Source: Glossina fuscipes (lineage: Eukaryota > Arthropoda > Insecta > Diptera > Glossinidae). Taken from it: a DNA stretch of 64,000 bases. Under the pieces are notes generated by a model. The model saw only the letters and a list, made by a program, of their open reading frames with translations, searched no databases and had not been told where the DNA came from. Within the stretch, counting starts at the first letter, position 1. Each line of letters opens with the position of its first letter. This document shows, one piece after another, positions 49,561 to 61,653 of the stretch. Made by a program: the position numbers and the translations under genes. The stretch spans positions 46,553,016 to 46,617,015 of the forward strand of contig NW_023998415.1 of the NCBI RefSeq assembly GCF_014805625.2. The letters run 5' to 3'.

Positions 49561-51475
49561 ATTGTAATATTTTTGGAAAGTAGATGTATCGCGGAGGCTC
49601 TGATAAAATTTGTCATATCTCGTTCCTCCATAGTTTAAACTATGAGCAGTGCATTATAACGCGATCTGACGCAACTGAATGAAAGGCTAATGGTTAATAG
49701 AGATCACAACGCTTGTTACAACGCTCGTACAAAACTCTTGCATTTTGCTGCTAAACTGATAACTTTTTCAAATATTTAGGCCTGCTTTAGATTATACCGA
49801 TTCAGAGAAGCAACGATGACAATAGAGAAATATAGTGAAAACGACAACTGCACGGTTATACGGAAGCGTTTGCAAATATTGCTAATACACCCGTAGGTAT
49901 TCTCAGTTTCCAACAAATCGTAACCACCCGCAGAAATATGATTTAACCGTCATTTGGAGCTGCCTAAGAAGTTGCGGGGAAAAAAATGAGTACAACTTGT
50001 GAGAGAGTGTAAATGATAGGAACGATTGCGGCGACGTCAATGATGATCAGTGTTCTTCAAGTTTTTGAAAGCAATGAACATTAAGTGAATAAATTTTCTC
50101 TCCTTATTTTCTGATCAATTAAGGACTTTTTCAAAGACGTTACTTAACTGTTGCTTAGATAAGCTTATGATTTCTTCTTATAATTGGATGCTTGTGCAAC
50201 CTATATATTCCACAAATTAGCTATGAATGTTAATCAAATGTGAAGCAAAAAATATTGTATAGGGCTCGTCTATAGTATCACTACTATTGCGATGTATAAT
50301 AATTACTCGACTAGTGTTGCAAGCGCTTCTGACCAATGGACTGTTAATCTACTTTTTAATCTAAATTTCAAGAATCTTGCGTTCATTTTGATTGAAATTG
50401 TTGTTGCTTTTTCTTTGTCTGTAGCTCGAAACTCATATCGTAAAAAAAAAGTAAAACGCAGCTAACACTTGTACAAGTTATAAGTGTTCGTGTTTGCATA
50501 ATTTCAGGCTTGAAGAGGAATATTGTGTTACTTTTGGTGTACAAGATTCGATCTATTCAGGCTAAATATGTATAGGAAATTTTATGAATTCAAGTCACAT
50601 ACATACACATGTAATTTTTTGTTTTTATGCAAAAAATATAAATTTCATGCAATTATTTATTGTAGATATTTATTAATTCATATTTTAATTTTTGCTTTAG
50701 TCCTCTGCCTGGATGATTGTGTGAAATGCAAAATGCAAAATGAGAAATAATAGAGAGAGGGAGAGAAAAATATGAGGAAATAATTCTTAAGCATAACAAT
50801 AATAATCAACAAACATCAAATGTAAATTAAGAACTGACAGCAAACACAAATTTATACTTTCAAAGATGATTTTTTTTATTAAGAAGAGGAAAAAGAATAA
50901 GAATAAGAATAGGAAGAGGAAGATAGAAGAAGAATACAAAATAATTGTTGAAAAACAAAGGGAAATACCGAAAGAGAGGAGAGAAATGGGAACTGGGAAG
51001 AAAAGAAATGTATTTGCATCAACATACAGCGCAGATATTTGTTATCATATGAATTAAAATGCACTCCCAAACACACGCATACACATCTATATATTATACA
51101 TATATGTACAATTCAAGGATGACACTGAAATACTTTATAATGTGTTTTGTGTGCCAGGAAAAATTGTTTTTATGTTTTTTTTTTTTTTTTGTTATATTGA
51201 TGTGAAAGTGTATACGTACAACGTAGAATGGTGCGTGTGTTTGCAATGCGAGCGCAAAAGTGCATTCACATATGCACATAAATTCATACGTCTATTCATT
51301 ATGTTTTTTGGTGCCATTTTCCCGTTCCTTCGTATTGTTACTCTGTTTGTAATGCTATGTTATTGTTGTTGCTGTTGTTGTTGTTATCTCATGTTATGAT
51401 AATGTTGATGTTTTACAGCAATTTAAATTCAGTTTTTGAATAGCATTTACATTTCACATGTGATGTACGAGAATG

Positions 51476-51513
<38 letters not shown>

Positions 51514-52584
51514 GTGAATGTGTGCAATTTTTGTATATATCGCAATAATGTGAATATTAAAATTTTTGTGTGTAAATGATAATAAATTCTGTGTGGTTTA
51601 TGCATAAATAAACATACATACATACATACACACACAGTCATGCACGCCCACCCCCATACGGTAAGGTCCAATTGCATATTTCAATGTAAGTTTGTATGCA
51701 AACGGGTGCAAACAATTGCACGTAGGATATCCCGAACAATTGCGTTAACAACTTTATGTAATTGTAACGTTTGGTCTTGTTTTAATGACTTCAAAGTGCT
51801 TTGACTTTTTTTCAATTTTTTCACCTTTTTTTTTTTTTTTTTTTGTTGTTGTTGTTATCTTTTTATATAAAATATATTTCATTAACTGTCAGATTAAAAA
51901 TCAACTTATTTTTAAAATTTTACTCTAGATTAGTTTTTATGTTATTAACAATGCTGGAGCATTTACGGATTAAAAGCCATTTCCGCCATAAATATCAATC
52001 ATTCTCTTATCATTATGTACATATGTGCATAATGCAGGCACAAGCATACACTAAACAAATATATAATGTTAATCGATGCTACACCAATGAATACTAACTG
52101 AAAATAATTATCATTTTACATTGTACATTGTATTATATTTGAAATCTAATATACATACAAATTATAATTGATTATCATATCATTGTTGCGTGCGTTCTAA
52201 CAATTTCGTAAATGAAAGAATTTGAGATAGTCGCTTAACTGAAACGATCTCGAAACATCTAGCTTTACTTACTTAGCTCTTCTTCTCCTTTTTCTTCTTC
52301 TTCTTCTTCTTCTTCTTCTTCTTTTAATTCTTCCCTTCCTAGCTCATTAGAACTAGATCGATATATGTACACTTTTGGCTTAAACGGACCATATTCGAGA
52401 AAAAGTAGATATTTTACAGTTACCTATCATATAGGGATGGGGTAGAAAATTATTCTTAGAAAGCCAGATTTGAACACAATTACAATTATTTAAGATTCGT
52501 GCAATAACATATAAATACTATTCAGTTTCAGTAATATTGGTTTTCTTTTCTTTTTTTTTTTAAATATTTTACATAGTTTTATAG
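49561..52584. repeat. non-coding DNA with microsatellites
   Basis: (AAGAAT)n-like at 50883-50935, (TTG)n near 51362-51386, (AT)n at 51478-51511, T tract at 51827-51844 and (TTC)n at 52287-52323. No exon recognised; Cys- or Lys-rich frames here come from the repeats. Confidence 0.65.
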
Positions 52585-52830
52585 CCATCACTGTGGTTTG
52601 GATTGCGGTACGCTCATGCACACTCATGCTTGTGAAACTCATGAAGCTTCCGATACTCTATAAAGTACATAAATTGATGGTCGATTGTTTACTGTCAAAT
52701 TTCGAATCGATATGTCCGTCTGTAAGAGTATGTGGATGTATAGTGCTGGCACTGGCCTTGTCGCAAAAATTAATATAACAAGCTCTCCGTAAGCTGTAAA
52801 CTGAAAAACGTCTCTCGTTTCTTTAAGCAA
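52585..52830 (+). repeat. family A dispersed repeat, eroded
   Basis: GAAGCTTCCGATACTCTATA and 'GATATGTCCGTCTGTAAGAG' match family A blocks. The two overlapping short frames here on opposite strands are therefore not credible genes. Confidence 0.4.
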
Positions 52831-53384
52831 AAATTTAAGAAGCTCCGAATCTTATCGCACGATTATTAAATCTTATGCTCATAAAATATTCAAGTTAACT
52901 TGGGCGGGTATATATATACCCGAAAGACATTTTTTTTTTTTTTTTTTTCTAAATCGCATCGAGTTGCATTGCGTAGGAAAATACCTCTGTAATAAGATGT
53001 GTTCGCTAGAAGTTCGTTATCAGATTTCTAATCCCTTCAAAAATTTCCAAACGAGCTCTCAAACACTAGTAGTAAATCGAAAATTAAGGTCTCATATACA
53101 TCATGTATGGTCTTTCATGAACGTTCACTCAGTTATGTCCTCTGTATGCATATATATGTATGCAAATGCAGTGATAGGTAAGGAGAAAGTGCGGAAAGAG
53201 GGATAGGGTATGGTGGGGCAGCCCAAGAAGCGAGTTGTACGCCCGAGCGATAAATGTTCTTACCGTAACGTTTAACGATCGAGCCTTCACTTTGACTGTG
53301 GCCATATGTCAATTTTAATCAAAGTGTGGTTGGCGACACAAGAAGAATTGGACCCGTGTATAGCGGGTTTTTAGTTTGTTTATT

Positions 53385-53512
53385 GTAAATAGCTTTACAA
53401 AGCACGGATAGAGAGGATATCTCTCTATTGCAAAACTCTATCGCATTTGAGATTCGAAGCCGCGACCATAGAATCATTTGTCGCGATTCGTTGTCTACTC
53501 GGCTACTTGTAC
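53385..53512 (-). mobile_element. third copy of the tRNA-derived SINE, head conserved
   Basis: On the minus strand the A box TAGCCGAGTAGA (53494-53505) and B box GCTTCGAATCT (53450-53460) are spaced by 33 nt, as in a real tRNA. They are followed by CAAATGCGATAGAG, which matches the other copies. The body is alignable but diverged and the TTCTCTGGCTAA end is not found. The 115-codon open frame across it (53319-53666) is a chance frame. Confidence 0.6.
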
Positions 53513-54589
53513 GAATGCTATACGATTTGTATGGGCGTTTATAGGACGACTCTCGCTCACCATTTCGAAATGCATCGTTTCCGAAGTTTCCGTGTAATTT
53601 CGAATGTCGTTGTGATCTGAAATATCGGTTGAATTTCACCATGTGCTCCGGGGATGTTAAGCTCATTTAAATCATCCGTTACAGGATGATTGGAAACATT
53701 CACCAGCTCGCATAAAAATGTTGTGATATTAATATCAAAACTATTTATGTTTTTTTAAGAGAGATTATCCTTTTGATCCTTCTAATAATGGACAGCGTTC
53801 ATGGCGCTATCTCATGTCATAATTTTATTCATTTCCTTAAGCTTTGCTGTGCATAACCGTTCTTAGCGAATTGTACGACGATAGTTCATAATACGCAATA
53901 ATTTAAAGAGAATCGTATTATTTTCTGGCCTTTGCCTAGTTGAAATCCTTGTCACAGCTGAAGCACGTTGACAGTAAACAAGAGAAATCATTGTAGCATA
54001 CTTTTTACTGCTTTATATAAATCTTTTGATTTGATTGTTTCTTTTAAGGGCACTAAAGAAGTTCCTCTTCTATACTATATTATTCGTCATCATATTCGCT
54101 ATTATTATTGTTGCTTTATCCGTATTCACTCAACAAACTAAGTAACTAAGTTACTAAGAAAAACTTTTTAAACAGAATTTTTGTATGCATGACTGTGAAA
54201 ACTTTTATTTACGAATAAAATCATATATATTTTGGTCATTTTGTTTGCATGTTGACTTCTTCTCATTTAACTTCGTTACGCCTGTGTAAGGCTTTCCTAG
54301 TAATGATAATCTATCTTGTAATATTTCTAAATTCAAATCGCATAAATGAATCGCAATTCTCCTCTGGGGCGCCACTCTACGAAGTTCGGACTTTAGAATA
54401 AGCATAAAACCTCAAAAAAAAATAAAGTTCAATTACTCGTAACTTTGCGTGGGCAGGGTCGATTATTTCAATTTTTTGGACCTCAAGAGTAGAGTGTTTC
54501 ATAAAGTCGATGGTCAGTCGAATTTCTGCTTTCGAACTTTTATGATTTCTAAGTAACGAACAAAAGACCACAAATTTTTGTTAGGAAAG

Positions 54590-54930
54590 GCGGACTTGCG
54601 TTTAGTTTATGCTCCACTGCGGGCCTCTGCTCGAACTGATTTGGCTCATTTTCAACACCAAACTGCGTGCAAAAACTTTTAACATTTTTACCAAATTTGA
54701 AGTCGATATCTTCTTTTATGCGATCAAGTGAGTGTCAAAGACAAACACCACACAGGCACACAGACGGACGGACATGGCTAAATCAACTCGGAATTTCACG
54801 TTGATCAGGAATATATATATATACAATAGGGTCTATGAAACTTCCATTGGGGTGTTACGTACAATGGGGAAAAGGAAAAAAATGAGTACACCCCCAGCTT
54901 ACAGTGATGGGTATAATAATGGCTAATAAT
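54590..54930 (+). repeat. family A dispersed repeat, well preserved
   Basis: Blocks in order: GCGGGCCTCTGCTCGA, 'TTTGGCTCATTTTCAACACC', 'ACCAAATTTGAAGTCGATAT', CAGACGGACGGACATGGCTA, 'GTTGATCAGGAATATATATA', GGGTCTATGAAACTTCC, and terminal AGTGATGGGTATAATAATGG. Confidence 0.65.
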
Positions 54931-55991
54931 TGAATTTATTAAAAAGCGTAGCATTTTTCTGCTTGAGATTTGATTAATAATTTAATCAAGTTATTGGAAA
55001 TGAATTTCGAGTAACATAGTTGATGTTGCGGTGGTAGGTCATTATTCTATTAAACATTAAATGAATTAATAGGAAATTTCGAAAACGATCGTTAACACTG
55101 CAATCTTTGGATAATATCTTCATTTCGTATTTCAAAACGAGTTCCGTTTTAGCTGCAGAAGAAATTTTCATTTAATTAATGATTAGGCGTCAAAGATTAC
55201 CTTGACTGATAAAATTGCTATTAAAGGATTCTTTGTTCTATTTTTTGTTTTTATTTTTATTTTTATCTTTTTGTCTAATCGGTTCATTTATTTTAACAAA
55301 TAACTCACTCATCACTCACTCACATCTATTGCAACGTGTAAATCTCTTTCATATTCTCTTTTATTGTCCTTTTTTGGTCTTTGTTCTGTTTCTCTTGAGC
55401 AATTTTTCATTTGCGCTCTTTCCTAGTCCAGTTTTACGCTCTTTCTTGAATTGAGTGAGATTCATTCCACTTGTGTGTTCAATGTTTTTAAATGTTACGA
55501 AAAAAAAAAAACAAAAAAAAAAAATCTTGAGGAAAAAAAGAAAAATGGCAACAGAAGAAAATCCATTAAAACGAAATCTCATTTTATAATTACAAGAGCG
55601 CATATTAGACATTGTGTCTGTGTCTGTGTGTGTGTGTGTGTGTGTGTGTTAGTTAGTTAGTTTATTTCTCTCTTCGATTGTTTGCATAGAAAGTTTTACT
55701 TTCCTTTTCAATTTTTTGTGTATGTTGGAGCGAGTGTGAATGGGAGTGAGAGTGCGAGCAAGAGTGCAAGTGCCAGTGTACGTGCATTAAGTTTATGCAT
55801 GTGCGTGCGTATGTTCGTGAATGCGTGAATTACGGGCTAACGTGTAAATTAATTAAAAATGTAAGACTAAATTATAACAATTGACCTTGTTATTGTGGCA
55901 CTGTACAATAATTGTTATACATAACGCGTGTTTTCATCTACGATGTAGATGTTGTTGTTGGTGAATATGCATAAAATATGTATGTGTACGG

Positions 55992-56037
<46 letters not shown>

Positions 56038-56240
56038 TTATGTGTTTGTGTCCATGTATGCATGCATGTTCAAGTGTTGTTCTTTTAAGAGCTTTGCTCT
56101 GTTCTTTTCTTTCTGTTTCTGTGGCACAATTCTTTGTTTGGATTTTTCTTTGTTGCTATATTTACTCACGTGCTCTCTGTCGTTTTTCTCTCTTGATGTA
56201 CATGTGCGTATGTGTAAGTATTGCCCTTTAATTTGCTAAG

Positions 56241-56282
<42 letters not shown>

Positions 56283-58384
56283 CATGTGTGAGTGTGTGCA
56301 TGTGCGTATGCATGAATTTGTGTAAACAACCCTAGCAAATAGAGTAAAAAAATGTTTTGTTATCGAATTCTCACACAACTCCCACACATTTATTGTTTCT
56401 TCACGTTTGGAGCGGGCTTTTAGTCGATATGTAAAACATTTTGTTACCTATATATATATATATGTAGTTATGTATTATAGTAAATTGTTGCTGTTACTAA
56501 TGGTAACGTACAGTCATCGAATCGCTTAAACGCTTTCGAATTTCTTTTTCAGTTTGATTTTTTTTTTTTAAATATTTGAATAGATTTTAATTCAAATCGC
56601 CAAAGCTGTATATATGTCATATCATGGGTTATATTAGGGTTAGAATGTTCACTTTGCTTCAAAGACTCTTAGTCTTCGGAGTGCGTCTATCCATTATCCC
56701 AAGCATTCAAAGTAACGCATAAACCGTCGTTTGCGCTCAACTCGGTTATGTTAAACCTTTACACAAATAACTAGGAAAACTTTTCATCTGCACATGTTTT
56801 AATAACCTGAGAGTATTGACTGAGTGGCGCATAAATCATTTTTTATGCTTTATGCAACGAGGAGTTAGTTGTATGCCAGATTTTTAAATGAAACCTCTGT
56901 AAGTCTACTTCTGTCCATCTCTCCTCTCCCTTCAGTAAGCACAATTTGGTCTTAAAGTCTTTCATTTTGGTTCCATAAAAATAAAGCAATTATTTATCAG
57001 TTCATAGATTTCTTTAAAAAATTGAGTAAAAAGTATTTTCAATTAATTTCATTATAATTTTTCCCACGCGTTATCAAGCTTCTTACTCTACGTATGTTTT
57101 CGCAATTGCAGTTTTTTTTTTTTTTTTTTAAATATGTTGTTGACGTTCTCCTCTATACACGTATACTTGATTAACGTTGTACAATTTATCTAAAAATGTC
57201 ATCCTCGATAGCTATCTCTTCCGCTTTTGAATCCTCGACTATCTCGACCTCTAAACATGCTCTAGTCTTGAGCACTTACTTTTCATTCCTCTTACGCTTA
57301 GTTGAAAAACCCAGTAATACAAGCCTTGGATTCCCATCAAATTGATAACATATCGAAAATAAGAAATTTATTGTCTAAAGTCTTTTCCTTAATGCATTTC
57401 CCTTTCGGACATGTACTTATTAATTGTGTTACTCTTTAGGATTATTTGGTTTCGTCTGCGTATTTACGTCATACGTACATACTAATGGAGACGAATTCGC
57501 TGAGTCAATTAATCTATATTAAGAGTATAGATAGATAGTGAAAATTCATTCGAATTATTTAATGAATTTACCGAAGAGTCAATGTAAAAAAGATATTCGA
57601 ATCGTCGTTGATTCGAATGCTTCCTGGCAACGTCTGAGAAAACCTTTGTGCGCATTTTTCAGATTGCGGTGACAGTGAAATTGCAATGACAAGGGGAGAA
57701 TGTTCATAGTTGTTCTCATCTTTAGTCTATGAAAATGCATTGATCTTCGAGTTCTCTTCCTATCTCCATTGCAGGCCAAGTCCTCTTCGCATGAGAGTAT
57801 ATTGCTTTTTGCAACCGTAACTCTTTTGACGGTTTTAGAATAACTTTTAAAAATCATCTGCTTAGGTAGAGTGCTTAGGTAAAGTGCTTGCACGAACGAA
57901 TGTATTCAGCCTGCAGCTCCCGATAGAGTACGATAACTTGTCGTGTCATACAAAGTTGCCCGATATTTGGAGATGAGCTTTGCATTCGTTAAAACACCAG
58001 CGTTATGACCCAAAGAAAATACTGGGGTTTATCTCGGCATTTCGCGGCTATATGATCTCATTTTCACGCTAATGGCCAATATTTGCACTTCACGCAATCA
58101 TGCAGTGATTTAAAAGTCTACAATAGAATAAATCTATCGACAATTGTGAGGCTATAGTGCACCTCAACACCTATACGCTAAGGCTTCTTCTTTCGTCTTT
58201 TTTCCAATTTCCCAAAAAAAAAAAAAAAAAAAAAATTTATAATAACAACAACAAAGAATATTATGAACATGATAATAGTACTTGTATGCAATATCACGAG
58301 CAATGTAGTGTATCTTAAGTTTGCTAGAATGTACGTAACAGCCAGAAGGGCTTGATATAGACCTACTTTTTATTGTACCGTTCA
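54931..58384. repeat. non-coding DNA with long GT and AT microsatellites
   Basis: (TG)n at 55616-55650 and 55993-56036, (AT)n at 56241-56268 followed by GT-rich sequence to ~56320, (AT)n at 56450-56464, T tract at 57111-57130 and A tract at 58216-58235. A 104-codon minus-strand frame (57893-57579) has ordinary composition but no motif or splice support. Confidence 0.65.
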
Positions 58385-58575
58385 AATCATAATTATTTTC
58401 TGAATCGATTTAAGTTTGTCTCTCCGTTCGCCGAATGTCTGCCCATGCATTTTTTTGCGTAATAATTTTTTACAAACTGATGTGCTTTCGACTAGCGCTG
58501 AGTCCTACTCAAGATGGATTGCATCGAACCAATTTTACGATCGTTCTCCATAAGATGCCCTATTTTTAAAGAAGT
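58385..58575 (+). repeat. dispersed repeat family B
   Basis: 'ATTATTTTCTGAATCGATTT', 'AAGTTTGTCTCTCCGTTCG', then a CATCGAACCAATTTTACGA block with TTCTCCATAAGA, aligning with the 34.5-kb copy. Confidence 0.5.
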
Positions 58576-59293
58576 TGCTGAATGAAAAAATTTGATAGGT
58601 TAAGATTTCAGATCCACTTACCAGATAAGTGCTCCTACGAAAGCTAAGCCTAAGCCGTTCTATGGTAGAATTGTTTAATCTTTGGTACATAATAGTACCG
58701 TAATATAAAACTGAATACGTGAACTGCGTGAATTTTTTTGAACTCTCGTCCGCTGAGAAGGCTTCTTTAGAGAAGTAAACCTTTATATGTCAAAAGAGTG
58801 TAATTTTTGGTACTTTATAGCAAAAATAGCTTAGTAATAATTACATCTGTGACAAGAATATTAGTTCTGGCTCCGTAAATTCATGTTTTGGACCTGCTGC
58901 CAATACAAATGTTGTATTTTATATTGAAAGAAGGTAACAGGCAATGGGATGAAGCATATTTAGCTATCGGACTTGTTCCCGACTATAATATTTTTTGATT
59001 TGTTTTGTTTAAATTCTGTTGATGATGTGTCAAAGGTATTTGTTCGTTTTTTGCTTTTTGCTTTTCTCTAATAAACATTTTTGTTATTTAGTTTAATTGG
59101 TAACAAAATAAGGTATAAAATGTGCGTGTACATGTGTGCGTATATGTTGCGGCTTATGGGTGAATTAATGTTATGTGGTTGCACTATATGTTGATATGTT
59201 GGGTATTTCGATTAAAGTTTCTGTGGCTAGGGCTCTCGTTGCCGTTGTTGGTTTTGTTTTTGTTATTCACTTTATAGATATAAATTCCTTTTT

Positions 59294-59324
<31 letters not shown>

Positions 59325-61452
59325 CTTGTTATTGATTTATGTTGTTAAACAGTAACAATTTGTAATTGATTTACAGGGATTGTTGGTTAATATTGGCTTG
59401 TGGGAGACATAGTGACGCAGCGAATATTTTTACAGCATCGTAATTATAGATAAATATGATTACACAAAAACATGAAAGTCCTTTTCATTGGGTTTTTGAA
59501 AGTTTCACATCATTTGTAACAAACCATATCGATGAAGGAGATCGTATCGTAACGACATAAGTCAGAGTTGATATGTGTGTGAACGAAATCGAATAGAAAA
59601 ATCTGCTGCAAGGATTAGTTAAGAAAGCAAGGAATCGCAATAACGTCAAATTCTACCCATTGCTCATTGCTTATCACGGAAAGTGAAACTAAAATGCTAG
59701 GTGCGCAACTTAGGTTTAAAGCGTTTAATACCTAGGGTAATCCAAACGGCACATGTAGTGGACACATTTGTCTAAACTTTCATTTTTTACACCTTCTGCC
59801 AGGTTCGCATTTTCACTTGTTCCGATGCCCGATGACTGTAAAGTGAAGTGTAAAATTGTTTGGCTGAATGGTTTCGATCGAAGAACACGTCATGGTATTG
59901 TCATGGTATTCACATATTCGGAGAATAGTTTTAACAAAACCTATTTTCAAATTTTCATTAAAGAGAATAAAAAAGAAATTCCGGGTATTTAGTAGCGCGC
60001 CTATTAGATACGCAAAGTACATTTCGATAATTGATATAACGCAAATTAGTGCAACAAGACGATGCTTTAAATTACATTTTAAAAGTTTGCTGCACCGAAA
60101 AACGCATCAACAGATAAACATCCGCATTATCTGCGGCGATAATATTTTTTTGACAAAATCGTAGGACCACTTTTAAAATCAGGTATGGCCAACAGACGGG
60201 CAAGTGATGTCATCGGGACGCGACTGCTACCTTTAAAGTTTCAAATAATTCAATTTGCTCGCACACGAAAACGTAGCGAACGGATTGTATCTGCCCTCAC
60301 TATCGGCTCAACTGCTCTCAACAGCTCTCAAATGCGAAATATGTTTATGAGATTTTTTTTGTTGCCGCACTTATGCCGCACGGTAATTGGACCTTGAAAT
60401 ATTTATTGACAAATGCACAAACTGAGTAATGAGGAATAACTCACGAAACTTTGGTTTAGCTTACGCTTTATTGCGGGCGTGCGCTCTGCCCAATTTGATC
60501 CATTTTCAAATCCAACCTGCGTACAGAAACTTTTATTGTTTCTAACGAATTCCAACTCGACATTTTCATTTTTGCGATCAAGCGAGTTTCACTGACATAC
60601 ACACAGACGGCACAGGCTCAGACATTCCCTAATCGATTCAGAATTTCACGCTGATCAAGAATATATCGACATTATAGCGTCTCTAAAGCTTCCTATTCGC
60701 TGCTGCAAACATTATGAAAAAATGAACGGTGGGAGGCAATTAGCATATATACGAAATGACGCGAAACGATTTATTTGAAGAATTCTCTACAAGACAGCCA
60801 AATTGAACATATGAGCTGATAAATTTACAACCACCAAATTTACTTATCAAAAATTAGTTGGCTGAAAAAGCAATACCTGTGACGTCTGATGCTTCTCTAA
60901 ATCGAGAAACCTTTCTCCGCATTCTTGATTTGATCGGATCAACTTATCGTTGCGAAACGTTCCATCCCCGTCAATGTAACGTAGAAAGAGCAAAATCAGA
61001 TCTATAAATAATGGATGAAAATTTTAAAAGCAAATCTTCGAATACAAGCTACAAGCGAATTATATCATAATTATATGATGTAATAATAAATCAGGAACGC
61101 ATCTTATTGAAGTCTGAGTAATACCTATGTTCATTGGATTCATTTTATTACATGATAGTAATAATAATTTGTGTCCTTTCGTAAAATCCATTCAATCTAT
61201 TTTCATCTCCCTCATGATATTAAAATTGATGTATGCCTGTTGATTGAAAAAAAAAAAAAAAAAAAAAAAAAAAATTACCCACCTCTGTCTGAAGCCATAT
61301 ATTTTGTAAAAGTTGTTACATAACTCCATAAACATTGATTATCTTTAGAAAGCACTAACGCAAAAGAAATTAATCTCAATTTAAGTGAAAGTCTTTGATA
61401 AGAGCTACCTAGACTTTAGCATCCGGCAATCGTGCAACTTTTAATAAGAATA
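58576..61452. other. non-coding DNA, nothing recognised beyond a family A repeat
   Basis: T tract at 59299-59324 and A tract at 61247-61274. Overlapping short frames on both strands at 59768-60397 have ordinary composition but no recognisable domain. Confidence 0.5.
60455..60720 (+). repeat. family A dispersed repeat
   Basis: 'TTGCGGGCGTGCGCTCTGCC', 'CATTTTCAAATCCAACCTGC', 'GCGATCAAGCGAGTTTCA', 'CGCTGATCAAGAATATATC' and AAAGCTTCC follow the same order as the 54.6-kb copy. Confidence 0.65.
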
Positions 61453-61653
61453 CAGTAATCCGAACTATAACGCGGTACCCTTATAACGCGTTTTCATATT
61501 ACACGATTTCAATCCCCCGTATAACGCGGGGCTTTCCCACATACATTGTTCTTAGTTTAGTTTGATTTTAATAAAACGTTATACAGGTATACTCCTATAA
61601 CGCGTTTTCCTACAACGCGGAACCAATCTACCGCGTTATAGGGTGGATTACTG
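61453..61653. mobile_element. pogo/Tigger-like MITE, 201 bp
   Basis: The ends are inverted: CAGTAATCC-GAA-CTATAACGCGGTA on the left, and CAGTAATCC-ACC-CTATAACGCGGTA on the opposite strand at the right. The left end follows TA, the expected target site; the right flank is CA, so that duplication has decayed. The interior repeats TATAACGCG several times in both orientations. No coding capacity. The CAGT terminus and CG-rich subterminal motif fit pogo-type Tc1/mariner elements by family knowledge. Confidence 0.75.

Noticed and set aside
53319..53666. 115-codon minus-strand open frame as a gene
   Set aside because: It overlaps a SINE copy, has no recognisable domain, and its residues over the SINE are just the tRNA-like head in one frame.
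57579..57893. 104-codon minus-strand frame as a possible exon
   Set aside because: Ordinary composition but no domain, no start context or splice sites that could be defended, and no neighbouring coding sequence.
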